Source: Ustilaginoidea virens (taxonomy: Eukaryota > Ascomycota > Sordariomycetes > Hypocreales > Clavicipitaceae). Taken from it: a DNA stretch of 64,000 nucleotides. The stretch is taken from assembly GCF_000687475.1 (NCBI RefSeq), contig NC_057317.1, positions 6,014,501 to 6,078,500 of the forward strand. Reading direction: 5' to 3'. How positions within the stretch are numbered: the first letter of the stretch is position 1; each line of letters starts with the position of its first letter. The notes under the pieces are model-generated. The model did not search any database and was not told the origin of the DNA. It saw only the letters and a program-made list of their open reading frames with translations. The position numbers and the translations under genes were made by a program. Shown piece by piece: positions 53,136-64,000 of the stretch.

Positions 53136-54185
53136 GCAAGTACTACCTATTAGGATTACCCGATAATATATTTGCTAGAGCCTTCTAAATTATACTTATC
53201 GGCGATATAGAGACTTATTACTTTAATAATATTAAATGTATTCGTGATACCCTTACTTTTGACGATATAGTCTATAAAGTCAAGAGCTATTTCGAAAATA
53301 AGAGTATAAAGCAATTCTATTTGCACCATTAGAATAGAATAACGCTCCAATTAACTATCGCGAAACATCCTAATAAATTAAAGCTAGAATGCCTTAATAT
53401 CCTATTAGAAGAACTTTAATGTATATATCGTGGTCTTTTTCCCCTCTTTATAGTTGATATAGAGCTTTATCGATAAATACTTAATACTATTAGGGATACC
53501 CCTAAGTATAGCCAGGCTATATATCGTTATGCCTCTATATTCGAAGGCCTCGCCACTAACCTACGGCGATCCCTTTCTATCTATAAGACTACCTATATAA
53601 CTTAATAGCATTAATTCCTTCAATAATAACAGCAGCCTTAGCAACATTAGGATATTGAAGATGCTAATATTAATGATAATATGGCGTTATTTACAGATCG
53701 TAGATATAGTTAATCCTATAACCGGTATTAACGCCCCTAACGATACAGACCCCCTTAATAGTAATAATAGAATCGCGCCTTTCTAGCTAGGCCCCATTAA
53801 AGAAGATACTTCATTTACAATAAATCAGGTTATTAATTATCTAACTATACTGCCAAAGAGCAATAAGAATTAAAGGCATAATAGCTAAAGAACCGCTCTA
53901 ACCGGACTGCCCCTAATGATAAGAAATTCCGCGTTTTCCTATAGGAATATAAAGGGACCGCCGACCAAGCCCTTAAAGATGCCGATTTTAATAATATTAT
54001 TAAAGATATTGAAGTCATAATGGCAGGGGTTATATATTAGGATATAGAGGACGCTATCGCACTATAATTTACAGCCACTTAGTATTTCTTAGCCCCTATG
54101 TAAATAGAACCGCCACCTTCTTTATCTATTGAGATATTGCAAGCCTTATAGGATGAATCATGCCGATATGCCTTCCTATAGATTA
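53136..54185 (+). pseudogene. A5 gag, resumed after A6
   Basis: Continues YYLLGLPDNIFARAF (about 53,141-53,190), then IVYKVKSYFENKSIKQFYLHH (about 53,267-53,330) and LECLNILLEEL. Later KNRSNRTAPNDKKFRVFL (about 53,890-53,940). Stops at several Gln/Trp positions. Confidence 0.74.
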
Positions 54186-54590
54186 ACCTATTCCGAATGC
54201 CCTTATTAGACTGTAATTCTGCCTTTCTAGAAGAAGAATGCTATAGTAATTATACCTTCCGCGGGATCCTACTGGATACCGGCGCCTCTAGCCTATCTAT
54301 AGCAGGCATAGGTTAAGCAAGAGCCCTGATAAGATTAATGAAATCTTTAACGATTGAGTTAACGGATAAGCAGTATACTATTAATTTCGGAGCAGGTTCT
54401 ACCACATCTTTTAGTATATTAAATATCCTAATGATATTCGGTAATATCCCCTTCTACATTCTTAATAGTAGCATCCCCTTTCTTTATTCTATTACGGATA
54501 TAGATAGGATAGGCGTAAAACTAGATAATATTGATAACTTGCTTATTAAAGGGGATATTAAGGTTCTAATTATTAGGAAATAGGGATATC
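54186..54590 (+). pseudogene. A5 protease
   Basis: GILLDTGASSLSIAGI at about 54,262-54,310 with DTG intact, then DKQYTINFGAGSTTSFSIL and the IPFYILNSSIPFLYSITD block (54,338-54,580 open). Confidence 0.78.
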
Positions 54591-55275
54591 TATAGTAGAC
54601 TCTTAATGCTACGGATACTACTGCCTTCTACCTCTCATTATAGGAAATCCATCAGCTTTATCGTTGATTCAGGCACCCCTCCATCAATAGACTTACTAAA
54701 TTGCTTTAACGGGCTGGTTATAATGATATCGACCGCAATATCATCGAAAAGATCACCTATATATGCTATTAATGCCAGATAAACGCAAAGGCACTTAGCC
54801 GATTTAAATTCACGCTTAAAGATAACGATACTAGCTAATTTAACTATAAGATTATCGTTAACATCCTTTATATTAATAATCGGCCGGTATTGCACGTTAT
54901 AGATACCGCGATAAGCTTCTAGGCAGCTAGATTTCTTGATCTATAAAGGCAGAAGGCCTATAATATTTAGAATGCCCTTAAGGAATGCTGGATTGATACC
55001 TACCTTAGCCTACCGGATTGGATAGTCTACGATGCCGGACCAAACTTTACTTCCGCCGAATTCCGTTATAATACCCGGCTTCTATCTATTAATATAGATG
55101 AAATTCCTATAGAAGCCTATAATAGCATTGGCAAAGTCGAAAGATACCACGCCCTATTACGCCGAGCCTATACTATTATTGACAACGAAGTAGGCGACCA
55201 AATAATAAAGGAATAGAAATTATAGCTTGCTGTAAAAGCTATTAATAATTCCGCTGGACCTAATGGTCTAGTGCC
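54591..55275 (+). pseudogene. A5 integrase, cut by A7
   Basis: ITYICY*CQINAKALSRFKFTLKDN near 54,748-54,825 (second His region), NILYINNRPVLHVIDTAISF (about 54,860-54,920), NFTSAEFRYNTRLLSINIDE and the KVERYHALLRRAY block (about 55,132-55,175). Ends at 55,280 where A7 inserted. Confidence 0.75.
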
Positions 55276-55280
55276 TACAT

Positions 55281-55610
55281 TATTGATATAAACTCGGGGT
55301 ACCTAGTTATACGTAGGGTCGCGCGCGTGGTATTAAGTACCGTAAGGTCACCGGTTAAAGGTATAATTACTTCTTTAATTATAACTAACTAACTAAGAGG
55401 AAAGAAAGGAAGCAAAAGAGTAATTATACGATATGGCCTTTTTGTGCGTGCCGTAGTCACGTGTATCGGCGCGGTCGGGCCGGACTGCCCGCGTGCCTTA
55501 CCGGGCTCAGGGGCATAGGGGCAAAAGTGGCCATATTATGCATAACGGGTGTATGCGGCATATTCGTCGCAATGTGCCTAATTGGGCACCTTACGATAGC
55601 GATTCCAATA
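55281..55610 (-). repeat. A7 3' LTR
   Basis: 330 bp; on the minus strand TATTGGAATCGC...TATCAATA. Shorter than A2 mainly because the palindrome is present once. Confidence 0.9.
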
Positions 55611-55870
55611 CTGGCAGCTTCTCTTTTTATAGAAGCAAACATCGGAATCGCTAGGATGTAAGGCGCACATATAGAAAGAAAAGTGCGGCGCGGTCTCGGC
55701 AGGTTATGCCGCCGATAACGCTGTCGCGCCGCGCGGCCGGCATCATACCGTATAGCCAAAATAAAGGGGCAAAAAGGGGCAGCAATAAAAGCAGTAAAAA
55801 TAACACAATATTAAACATAGGAAAAACCACACACTTGCCACCCATAATATCACCAATTATAGCCAAATGC
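55611..55870 (-). other. A7 3' non-coding module
   Basis: PPT hairpin and CG-rich inverted repeat (about 55,685-55,745). No gene. Confidence 0.7.
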
Positions 55871-56490
55871 AGTTAGATATTGACTAGCCTCTTCACCCAC
55901 CCTTCTATACATATAACAGCCTAATTTCGATCGATAAAGGTCTTAAGGGCTTTATTAGGCATTCCCTTAGTTATTACGTCGGCGAGATTATTATTCCTAT
56001 TAATCTAATAGATCTTATATATCTCCCGGCGCTTATATAACTATCGTAGGGCTATAATATCTATTATAAGCCTCTTTTCCTTAGTAGTGCCTAGCTTAAT
56101 AAGGCATTCGTATAACGAAAACGAATCCATATATATAATTATAGGGATCTTCGGCAATCCCAGCCTGCTAGTAATTATATTAAGGGTCGTGCCTATCGCA
56201 TATGCGATATCGACCCCTTGTACCATACTATATAGCTCCGAAGCGAGTGCGCTGTATATTATACGCTTACTTTTTGTAGAGCTGTAAGTGATAATATTAC
56301 CGGTCAGTAGGAAGGTATTGGCATTATCCGTAGGATTGTCCTCTTCATTCCCTAGTATAATAATATAGCCAATCTGGGAGCTTAAATCTTTATTATTGGT
56401 AAAGGATCCGTCAATAAATATAAAGAGTTTGGCTATAGTAAGGGTCAGATTAATATACTATAGGCCGCGATCCTGGTTATTATGCTGCTA
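55871..56490 (-). pseudogene. A7 RNase H
   Basis: LFIFIDGSFTNN (about 56,425-56,390), SELYSMVQGVDIAYAIGTTL (about 56,245-56,185), YMDSFSLYECLIKLGTTKEK and NNLADVITKGMPNKALKT (about 55,995-55,935). Part 56,226-56,041 reads open on the minus strand. Confidence 0.78.
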
Positions 56491-57560
56491 TTAAAGGCGC
56501 TTATTCAACCTTGCGATATCCTTAGGGTTAGGTTGCTAGTATTATACTGCGATAGATAGGTTAAAAGACGCCTCGGGCTGGTAGACTGTAGCTATATAAG
56601 CACCGCGAGCGCGTTACTCGATATAATTACGCTAGGCTATAGGCGTATTCTTATCGATAGTTGTAATCTTTATGCTTTAACCTTTCTAGCATAACGTTAT
56701 TGTGCCGTCGGTAGTAACCGTCAGTATATATCTATTGAATATTAAGGGTACGGTTAGTGATAGCCTCGTCTTAGGCTTGGCGTTAAAGCCTACTTTAGTA
56801 AGCTCTAATTCTTCCCATTAGAAGAAGGCATTATCACTTAGGCCGAGGGTATCATTAGTCTATATACCTACGATACCGAAGCATATAGTATCGCTAGTAC
56901 GGTTAGGAACGTCAGTACGGTTATTGCCGGCAGATATCAGCAAATAGGGGTTATAAGTCGATGTGGTTATGCCTAACTTCTCGCGATAGTGCTGGAAGTA
57001 TATCGCCCACCAATGGGTGCCTGCCTTAGCTATTCCGTATAGTAGCTTTACTACTTCTATAATCGTATTATCGGGGTATTAATGCGCTATCTACTTAGGT
57101 AGCTTAGCGATAATCGATCTGTTAAGGGTGGTAGATAACTGCACGTAAGCCTGTATGATATTACGTATCTAGAGGAATAAGCCGTAAGAGTATTGTAGTA
57201 ATAGGGCTAATGATATAAGTAACCATTAACTAGCCTATTGGATTGTAGGGGACTTAGTCAATATCAATTGCTTTTCATTATTACTATAACCTTATATAAC
57301 GAGTCGTGACTTCTTATATAGCGTATCTATGCCTTTACCCTTAATCTCTTGTACTATATATGAGTTAAAGAGACGTTAGGCTCTATATTTACTAATATTA
57401 AAGGTAATAAATCGGAATATATTACGGGCCTATAACGCTTCTATCTCTATACGGTTAGACTGTTCGAAGGGGGCTCTTAGGGTTATTATCTTCCTTTCCT
57501 AGCGTAATTAACTAGTAAGCTATAGGTCGGCTTACTCTTTTGCGGTTAGGAAAGAGGCAT
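56491..57560 (-). pseudogene. A7 reverse transcriptase
   Basis: KLPK*IAH (about 57,110-57,085), VVKLLYGIAKAGTHWWAIYF (about 57,060-56,995) and the active-site box GI*TNDTLGLSDNAFF (about 56,870-56,830), Q to stop and D to N. Confidence 0.77.
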
Positions 57561-57930
57561 TAATGATGGTATTAGAGGCGATAGCATTAACGAAAGCCTC
57601 TTTTTAGTCCTCATTAATTATAATATCGGATATTATATATATTAGCGGTAGTGATGGTGATACTAGCCCGACTTAATCAGGGCTAATAGCTGGCGATAGA
57701 TATATCGCGATTATAGTTAGTCTATTAGGGGTCGGCGATGATATCTCGGCTATAGGTATTATCGCGGCTGGAGGTGCGGCTATAGCTAGTATTCTGACTT
57801 CTAGCCTGCCGGGGCGGGCCGGGCTTTCGGTATAAACGATATCTTTAGGATCGTCGGTAGTAGGGTCGTTATAGGGCTTAATAACTATCGACTAGAACTT
57901 AACGGGGCTATAAGGCATTTGCACGATATA
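57561..57930 (-). pseudogene. A7 linker
   Basis: Minus strand: MPYSPVKF*SIVIKPYNDPTTDDPKDIVYTESPAR-type start (from about 57,915), Ala/Pro tract, then INEDQKEAFVNAIASNTIINASF. Closest to A1 in lacking the HDP insertion. Confidence 0.68.
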
Positions 57931-58890
57931 GGTCTCACCATCAAGGCTAATTAGCTGGTACGGCCTATGCTATCTACCTTTTTCTCTCTATACCTATATA
58001 TCTGACTATAGGGGTAGTTAGTAGATAGGCCGCATATCCGGGCCGTTCTATTAGGCAAGGGTATTACGAACCTATCGCTTAGCGAGATATTTCCTAGCTT
58101 TATTAGTAGCCTTTCGTAACGTTAGGGCGCATTATAATACTAATAAACTAGGCGGTGAGTTATTTGTGAGTCGAGGATATATTCTAAAGACTAATAATAT
58201 AAGTATTAGACCGTTAGGTCTAGTAGAGTTATTAATAGCTTTTACAGCAAGCTGTAATTTCTATTCCTTTATTATTAGGTCGCCTACTTTATTATTGACG
58301 ATAGTATAGGCTTGGCGTAATGGGGCGTAATATCTCTCGACCTTGCTAATACTATTATGGGCTTCTATAGGGATTTCATCTATATTGATAGATAGAAGCC
58401 GGGTATTATAGCAAAATTCGGCAGAGGTAAAGTTAGGTCTAGTATTATAAACTATCTAATCCGGTGGGCTAAGGTAAGTATTAATTTAGCATTCCTTAAG
58501 GGCATTCTAAATATCTTGGGCCTTCTATCTTTATGGATTAAGGAACCTAGCTGCCTAGAAGCCTATTGCGGCATCTATAATGTGTAATACCGGCCGATTA
58601 TTAAGGTAAAGGATATCTACGATTATCTTATAGTTAAATTAGTGGTTATCTTTAAGTGTAAATTTGAATCGGCTAAGTGCCTTTACGTTTATTTAGTATT
58701 AATAGCATATATGGGTGATGCTTTCGATGATGCTATAGTTAATATCATTATGGCCGGCTCTTTACAGCACTTTTGTAAGCCTATTAATAGAAGAATGCCT
58801 AAAGCGATAATATAACTAACGGATTTGCTGTGACGATAGATAGAAGGCTGCGGTATCTATGGCATTAAGAGTCCACTATGGATATCCCCA
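57931..58890 (-). pseudogene. A7 integrase
   Basis: DILYLNNRPVLHIIDAAIGF (about 58,622-58,560), NFTSAEFCYNTRLLSINIDE (about 58,435-58,370), KVERYYAPLRQAYTIV (about 58,345-58,295). Degraded. Confidence 0.74.
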
Positions 58891-59290
58891 TTTCCTAATA
58901 ATTGGAACCTTAATATCCCTTTAGATTAATAGGTTATCAATATTATTAAGCTTTACACCTATCCTATCTATATCCGTAATAGAATAAAGGAAGGGGGTAC
59001 TGCTATTAAGGACGTGAAAGGGGATATTACCAAATATCGTCAGGATATTTAGTATACTAGAAGATATGGCAGAGCCTGCGCTAAAGTTCACTGTATGCTT
59101 CTTATTAGTCGTCTCGATGGTTAGGGTCTTTAATAATCGCATTAGGGCTTTTGCTTAACCTAGGCCTATTATTAATAGGCCTGAAGCATTAGTATCCGGT
59201 AGGATTCTGCGGAAGGTATAATCGCTGTAGCATTCTTCTTCTAGAAAGGCAGAATTATAGTTCGGTAAGGGCATTCGGAAGGGGTTAATT
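58891..59290 (-). pseudogene. A7 protease
   Basis: RILPDTNASGL on the minus strand (about 59,217-59,185), with DTG as DTN, and the block 59,142-58,921 open: TNKKHTVNFSAGSAISSSIL and IPFHVLNSSTPFLYSI. Confidence 0.75.
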
Positions 59291-61193
59291 TGTAAGAAAG
59301 CGTATCGGTATGATTTATCCTATAGGGCCTATAATATCTTAATAGATGATAATGGTTCTGCTTATATAGGGGCTTAGAAATACTAAGTGGCTGTGATTTA
59401 CGGTATGGCAGTATTCTCTGCATCTTATTGTGTGTCCTTTATTATTATTACTTCGATATTACCGATGATATTGTTAAGGTTAGCCTCTATATCTTCTTCT
59501 TTAAGGCCTTAGGGCCCGGGCTCTTTGTATTCCTATAAGAAAATACGGAATTTCTTATCATTAGGGGTAGTACAGTAGGATTAGTTTTTTATCTATCGGT
59601 CCTTTAATTCTTATTGCTCTTTAGCAAAGTGGTTAGATAACTAATACCCTATTTTATTGCAAATAAAGTATCTTCTTTAATGGGGCCTATCTAGAAAGGT
59701 GCGATTCTATTTAAAGCGGCGTTAAGGGGGTCTATATCATTAGGGGCGTTAATACCAGTTGTAGGATTAACCGTATCTACAATCTATGAATAACGCTATA
59801 TTATTAGCGATATTAATATCTTTAATATCCTGATGTTGCTAAGGCTATTATTGAAGGAAATAGTGCTATTAAGTTATATAGGTAGTTTTGTAGATAGAAA
59901 GGGATCGCCATAGGTTAGTAGCAAGGCCTTCGAATATAGGGGCATAATGATATAAGGCCTGGCTACATTTAGGGGTATCCCTTATAGCATTAAGCACTTA
60001 TCGATAAAGCTCTATATTAGCTGTAAAGGGGGGAAAAAGACCATAATATAGGCATTAAAGTTCTTCTAATAGGATATTAAGGTATTCTAGCTTTGATTTA
60101 TCAGGATATTTCGCAATAATTAATTAGAGTATTATTCTATTCTAATAGTGTAAATAGAATTGCTCTATACTCTTATTTTCGAAATGGCTTTTAACTTTAC
60201 AGACTATATCGTTAAAAGTAAGGGTATTATAAATGCGTTCGATATTATTAAAGTAATATATTTTAGTATCGCCGATAAGTATGATTTAGAAGGCTCTAGC
60301 GAATATATAGTCGGGCAATCCTAATAGGCGGTATTTACTCTTGAAAGAGATAACTTTTAGTATAATAAAATCATCTATTTTGCCGCTATATCTATCCTCT
60401 ATACAGTAGCTGCGGAGGAGGTTAGATATCTTCTTCGATATATTATTAAACCCAGTTCGGGAATAATCTTCTTAGCTAAACCCGGCCTTTGCGTAGGCTT
60501 TCTAGGTATAGTCTTCTTAAGGGTATTCCGGAGGGTATTCTAGAATAGCTTGTCGGTAGCCTTGCGGTAGGCTAGCGGGAGCTCTAGCTGGGTTATCTTA
60601 TAACCTGGGTCGGTCTAGGTTTACTGGTCCTCCTATTAAGACGGTCCGTTTATCGGCCTAGGTAGGGCGATATTGACGGGAAGGGCCGGGTGCTGTGCCT
60701 ATTTTTGGCATTATTGGATGAGGCGTTTGGGCCTGATATCTGGTATTACGGGCGGTGGCGGCGTTAGCTTAAAGGGTATTATCGGGGTCCTTTATGGAAG
60801 GAAGCATATTATCGGGGCCTATGACCCGAGCTCTATTGGGTATGCTATAACCTCAAGGGGCATTAATATAGCCGCCTCGGCTAGCCCGGCTAGGGGTATA
60901 ACCCCTAGGGTATAGTATTTAATCGGTCGGGCTATAATCTTCGGTTATTATATATTATTATTGATGGCGGGAGCTCTCCCCTGTTTCGAATAGCGGCCTA
61001 TTATAAATAGGCGTCTTCCCTTTTAGTTATTAGGATTGGCCCTTTTCTTCTTCAATAGGGGCATAAGGCTTCTTCGATATAAAAGGGGGGATAATAGGTT
61101 ATTATAATTATGATTATGCTATCCTTAGTATTGTAAAGTCCCTTATTATTAAAGCTTATAAGGATCTTCTTAAGGGCCTTATTGTAGTAGGTG
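59291..61193 (-). pseudogene. A7 gag, N-terminal end lost to A8 insertion
   Basis: Minus strand: Arg/Ser/Pro-rich middle (about 61,100-60,650), FKSKYRLLGLPDYIFARAF (about 60,345-60,290), FENKSIEQFYLHY (about 60,185-60,140) and PNDKKFRIFL*EYKEPGP (about 59,570-59,510). Starts inside gag because A8 lies upstream. Confidence 0.73.
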
Positions 61194-61532
61194 TATTGAT
61201 ATAAACTCGGGGTACCTAGTTATATGTAGGGTCGCGCGCATGGTATTATGTACCGTAGGGTCACTAAGTAAAGGATTTATTGACTTTACTAATGACTGAA
61301 TATCTAAAAGGAAAGAAAGGAAGTAAAAGAGGGTAATTATACGATATGGCCTTTTTGTGCGTGCTGCTGTTACGTGCATCGGCATAGTCGGGCCGGGCTG
61401 CCCGCATGCCCTACCGGGCTCAGGGGTAAAGGGGCAAAAGGGGCTAAAGTAGCCACATCGTGCGTATCGGGTGTGCGCGGCACATCCGTCGCAATATGCC
61501 CAATTAGGCACCTTACGATAGCGATTCCGATA
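61194..61532 (-). repeat. A8 3' LTR
   Basis: 339 bp; on the minus strand TATCGG...TATCAATA. The inner part near 61,255-61,310 differs from A2 (GTAGGGTCACTAAGTAAAGG), so it is a diverged LTR. Confidence 0.9.
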
Positions 61533-61800
61533 CTAACAGCTTCTCTTTTTATAGAAGCAAATATTGGAATCGCTAGGATATAAGGCGCATATATAGAAAG
61601 AAAAATGCGGCGCGGTCTCGGCAGGTTATACCGCCGATAACGCTATCGCGCCGCGCGGCCTTATACCATATAGCCGGTATATTGAATATTGCAGCCAAAA
61701 TAAAGGGGCAAAAAGGGGCAGCAGTAAACGCAGTAAAAGCAGTATTGCATATAATATTAAATATAGGAAAATCCACACACTTGCCACCTATAATATCACT
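61533..61800 (-). other. A8 3' non-coding module
   Basis: PPT hairpin and the CG-rich inverted repeat (about 61,607-61,665). No gene. Confidence 0.7.
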
Positions 61801-62450
61801 AATACCTTCTAAATGCAGTTAGATATTGACCGGCCTTTTTACCTACCCTTCTATATGTATAATAGCCTTATTTTGGTCGACGAAGGTCTTAAGGGCTTTA
61901 TTGGGCGTTCCTTTAGTTATTATATCGGTAAGGTTATCATTCTTATTAATCTAGCGAATCTTATAGATTTCCTAGCGCTCGTATGACTATCGTAGGGCTA
62001 TAATATCTATTATAAGCCTCTTTTCCTTAGTAGTACCTAGCTTAATAAGGCATTTGTATAACGAAAACGAATCTATATATATAACTATAGAGATCTTCGG
62101 CAATCCCAGCCTACTAGTAATTATATTGAGGGTTGTGCCTATCGCATATGCGATATCGACCCCTTACACCATACTATACAGCTCCAAAGCGAGTGCGCTA
62201 TATATTATACGCTTACTTTTTGTAGAGCTATAAGTAACGATATTACCGGTTAGTAGGAAGGTATTATCTGTAGGGTTATCCTCTTCTTTATTCCCTAGCA
62301 TAATAATATATCTAATCTAGGAGCTTAAATCTTTATTATTAGCAAAGGATCCGTCAACAAATATAAAGAGTTTAGCTATAGTAAGGGCTAAATTAATATA
62401 CCGCAAGCTACGATCCTAGTTATCATACTGCTATTAAAGGCGCTTATTCA
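61801..62450 (-). pseudogene. A8 RNase H
   Basis: LFIFVDGSFANN (about 62,370-62,335), LELYSMV (about 62,195-62,165), YIDSFSLYKC (about 62,085-62,050) and the ITKGTPNKALKTFVDQN block (about 61,925-61,865). Confidence 0.77.
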
Positions 62451-63510
62451 ACCTCGCGATATCCTTAGGGTCAGGTTGCTAGTATTATACTACGATAGAT
62501 AGGTCAAAAGATGCCTCAAGCTGGCAGACTGTAGCTATATAAGCACCGCGAGCGTATTGCTCGATATAATTACGCTAGGCCGTGGGTGCATTCTTATCGA
62601 TGGTCGTGATCTTTATGCTTTAACTTTTCTAGTATAACGTTATTATGCCGTTAATAGTGGCCGTTAGTATACATCTGTTGAATATTAGGGGCATAGTTAG
62701 CGATAGCCTTATCTTAGGCTTAGCGTTAAAGCCTGCCTTAGTAAGCTCTAATTCTTCCTATTAGAAGAAGGCATTATCACTTAGGCCGAGGGTATTATCA
62801 ATCTGCATACCTATAATACCGAAGCATATAGTAGTATCGCGGTTAGGAATATTAGTACGGTCAGTATCGCTAGTGCGGTCAGTATCGTTATTACCGGCGG
62901 ATATCAGTAAACAGGGGTTATAGGTTGATATAGTCATGCCTAACTTCTTGCGATAGTGCCGGAAGTATATCGCCCATTAGTGGGTGCCTGCCTTAGCTAT
63001 CCCATATAGTAGCTTCACCACTTCTATAATAGTATTATTAGGGTATTAGTGGGCTATTTGCTTAGGTAGCTTAGCAATAATCGACCGATTGAGGGTAATT
63101 GATAACTATATATAAGCCTTTATAATATTATATATCCAGAGAAATAAGCCGTAAGAGCGTTATAGTAATAGTGCTAATAATATAAGTAACCGTTGACTAG
63201 CCCGTTAGATTATAGGGGACTAAGTTAATATTAATTGCTTCTCGTCATCACTATAACCTTATATCACAAGCCTAGACTTCTCGTATAGTGTATCTATACC
63301 TTTACCTTTAATCTCTCGTACTATACGTGAGTTAAAGAGGCATTAGGCTCTATATTTACTGATATTAAAGGTAACAAATCGGAATATATCGCAGGCCTAT
63401 AATGCTTCTATCTCTATACGGTCAGATTATTTAAAAGGGGCTCTAGGGGTTATAATCTTCCCTTCCTAGCGTAATTAGCTAGCAAGCTATAGGTCGGCTT
63501 ACTCTTTCGC
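62451..63510 (-). pseudogene. A8 reverse transcriptase
   Basis: KLPKQIAH (about 63,075-63,050), VVKLLYGIAKAGTH (about 63,025-62,980) and the active-site box GMQIDNTLGLSDNAFF (about 62,815-62,770), where QTDD has become QIDN. Minisatellite units at 62,840-62,890. Confidence 0.77.
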
Positions 63511-63880
63511 AGTTAGGAAAGAGATATTAATAATAGTATTAAAAGCTATAGCGTTAACGAGAGCTTCTTCTTAGTCCTTATTAATCATAATATCGGATAC
63601 CACCCTTACTAGTAATAGTGATAATAGCCTGGCTTAATTAGAGCCAGTTACTAGTAATAGATATATTACGGCTATAGGTATCGATAATGTCTTGGCTGCA
63701 GGTATTATCGCGGCTAGAGGTGCAGCTGCAGCCGGAGCCGGTATTCTGACTTCTAGCCGGCCGGGGCGGGCCGGGCCTTTGGCATAGATAATATCTTCGG
63801 TATTATCGGCAGCAGGATTATTAAAGTCATGGTTATAAGGCTTAACGACCGTTAACCGGAATTTGATAGGGCTATATAGT
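63511..63880 (-). pseudogene. A8 linker
   Basis: Pro/Ala-rich tract around 63,700-63,770, then ARVVSDIMINKD (about 63,610-63,570), ALVNAIAFNTIINISFLTAKE. Same layout as A3. Confidence 0.68.
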
Positions 63881-64000
63881 ATCTATACGATATAGGTCTC
63901 ACCTTCGAGGCTGATTAGCCGGTATAGCCTATGCTATCTACCTTTCTCTCGCCATACCTATATATTAGATTATAGGGGTAGTCGGTGGATAGGCCGCATA
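63881..64000 (-). pseudogene. A8 integrase C-terminal end, cut by the window edge
   Basis: Minus-strand GRIQPIHRLPL-type residues at the window edge (64,000-63,965), followed by the EGETYIVQM-like junction to the linker. Only the end of the domain is in the window. Confidence 0.6.

Larger units (their letters stand above)
43751..55280 (+). mobile_element. Copia family A copy A5, split by A6, 3' part cut by A7
   Basis: 5' LTR 43,751-44,100, leader, gag to 45,924, then A6; gag resumes at 53,141, followed by protease and integrase up to 55,280, where A7 begins. The gag N-terminus is the Ser-rich type (ATA GCC TCA TCA TCA). Strongly mutated. Confidence 0.88.
55281..61193 (-). mobile_element. Copia family A copy A7, 5' part cut by A8
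   Basis: 3' LTR 55,281-55,610, then RNase H, RT, linker, integrase, protease and gag on the minus strand, up to 61,193, where the A8 LTR starts. TACAT (55,276-55,280) is the probable left TSD. Its 5' LTR must lie beyond A8, outside the window. Confidence 0.88.
61194..64000 (-). mobile_element. Copia family A copy A8, running off the right edge
   Basis: 3' LTR 61,194-61,532, then RNase H, RT, linker and the end of integrase on the minus strand up to the window edge. Left TSD candidate AGGTG (61,189-61,193). Confidence 0.88.

Overview
The window is a pile of dead transposable elements from what looks like a filamentous ascomycete (Pezizomycotina-type) genome. I found no host gene, rRNA gene, tRNA gene I would defend, or CRISPR array. 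Three things point to such a fungus: two Ty1/copia families with the order Gag-protease-integrase-RT-RNase H, a fungal-type RepHel Helitron, and C-to-T/G-to-A decay concentrated in CpA/TpG that turns Gln and Trp codons into TAG/TAA, the signature of repeat-induced point mutation (RIP). CpG-rich stretches survive, so this is not CpG deamination.

Family names here are mine. Family A is a copia element of about 7.2-7.3 kb with LTRs of about 340 bp; nine copies, A0 to A8, lie in the window. Family B is a copia element of about 7.6 kb with 715-bp LTRs; there is one split full copy plus one solo LTR.

Left part (1-28,015) is one nest four levels deep. A1(+) runs from the window edge to 3,046 and resumes at 25,868-28,015. 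B(+) (3,047-25,862, TSD ATTAC) sits inside A1. A2(-) (4,237-19,470, TSD GATAA) sits inside the gag of B. A3(+) (11,700-18,983, TSD GAGAG) sits in the leader of A2, and a minus-strand B solo LTR (7,631-8,377, TSD GCTAG) sits in the integrase of A2. Each host sequence rejoins cleanly across its guest, so the order of insertion can be read off directly. A3 is the youngest and best preserved: its Gag-Pol is a single reading frame (12,527-18,370).

Middle part (28,016-43,750): A1 landed in the LTR of A0(+), and the gag of A0 was then hit by A4(-). A4 is split by a 7.7-kb minus-strand Helitron (33,423-41,146) that left no target duplication; its Rep HUH motif has become YIY. The Helitron's non-coding side holds a 223-bp higher-order tandem repeat, two hairpin-like inverted repeats and a 10-bp minisatellite. 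A 137-bp unexplained segment with three perfect inverted repeats follows the broken 5' end of A4.

Right part (43,751-64,000): A5(+) is split by a complete A6(-) (45,925-53,135) and later cut by A7(-) at 55,281; A7 is cut by A8(-) at 61,194, which runs off the right edge. No protein in the window looks functional. Domain positions are from reading translations by eye and are approximate; LTR and TSD borders are exact readings of the sequence.
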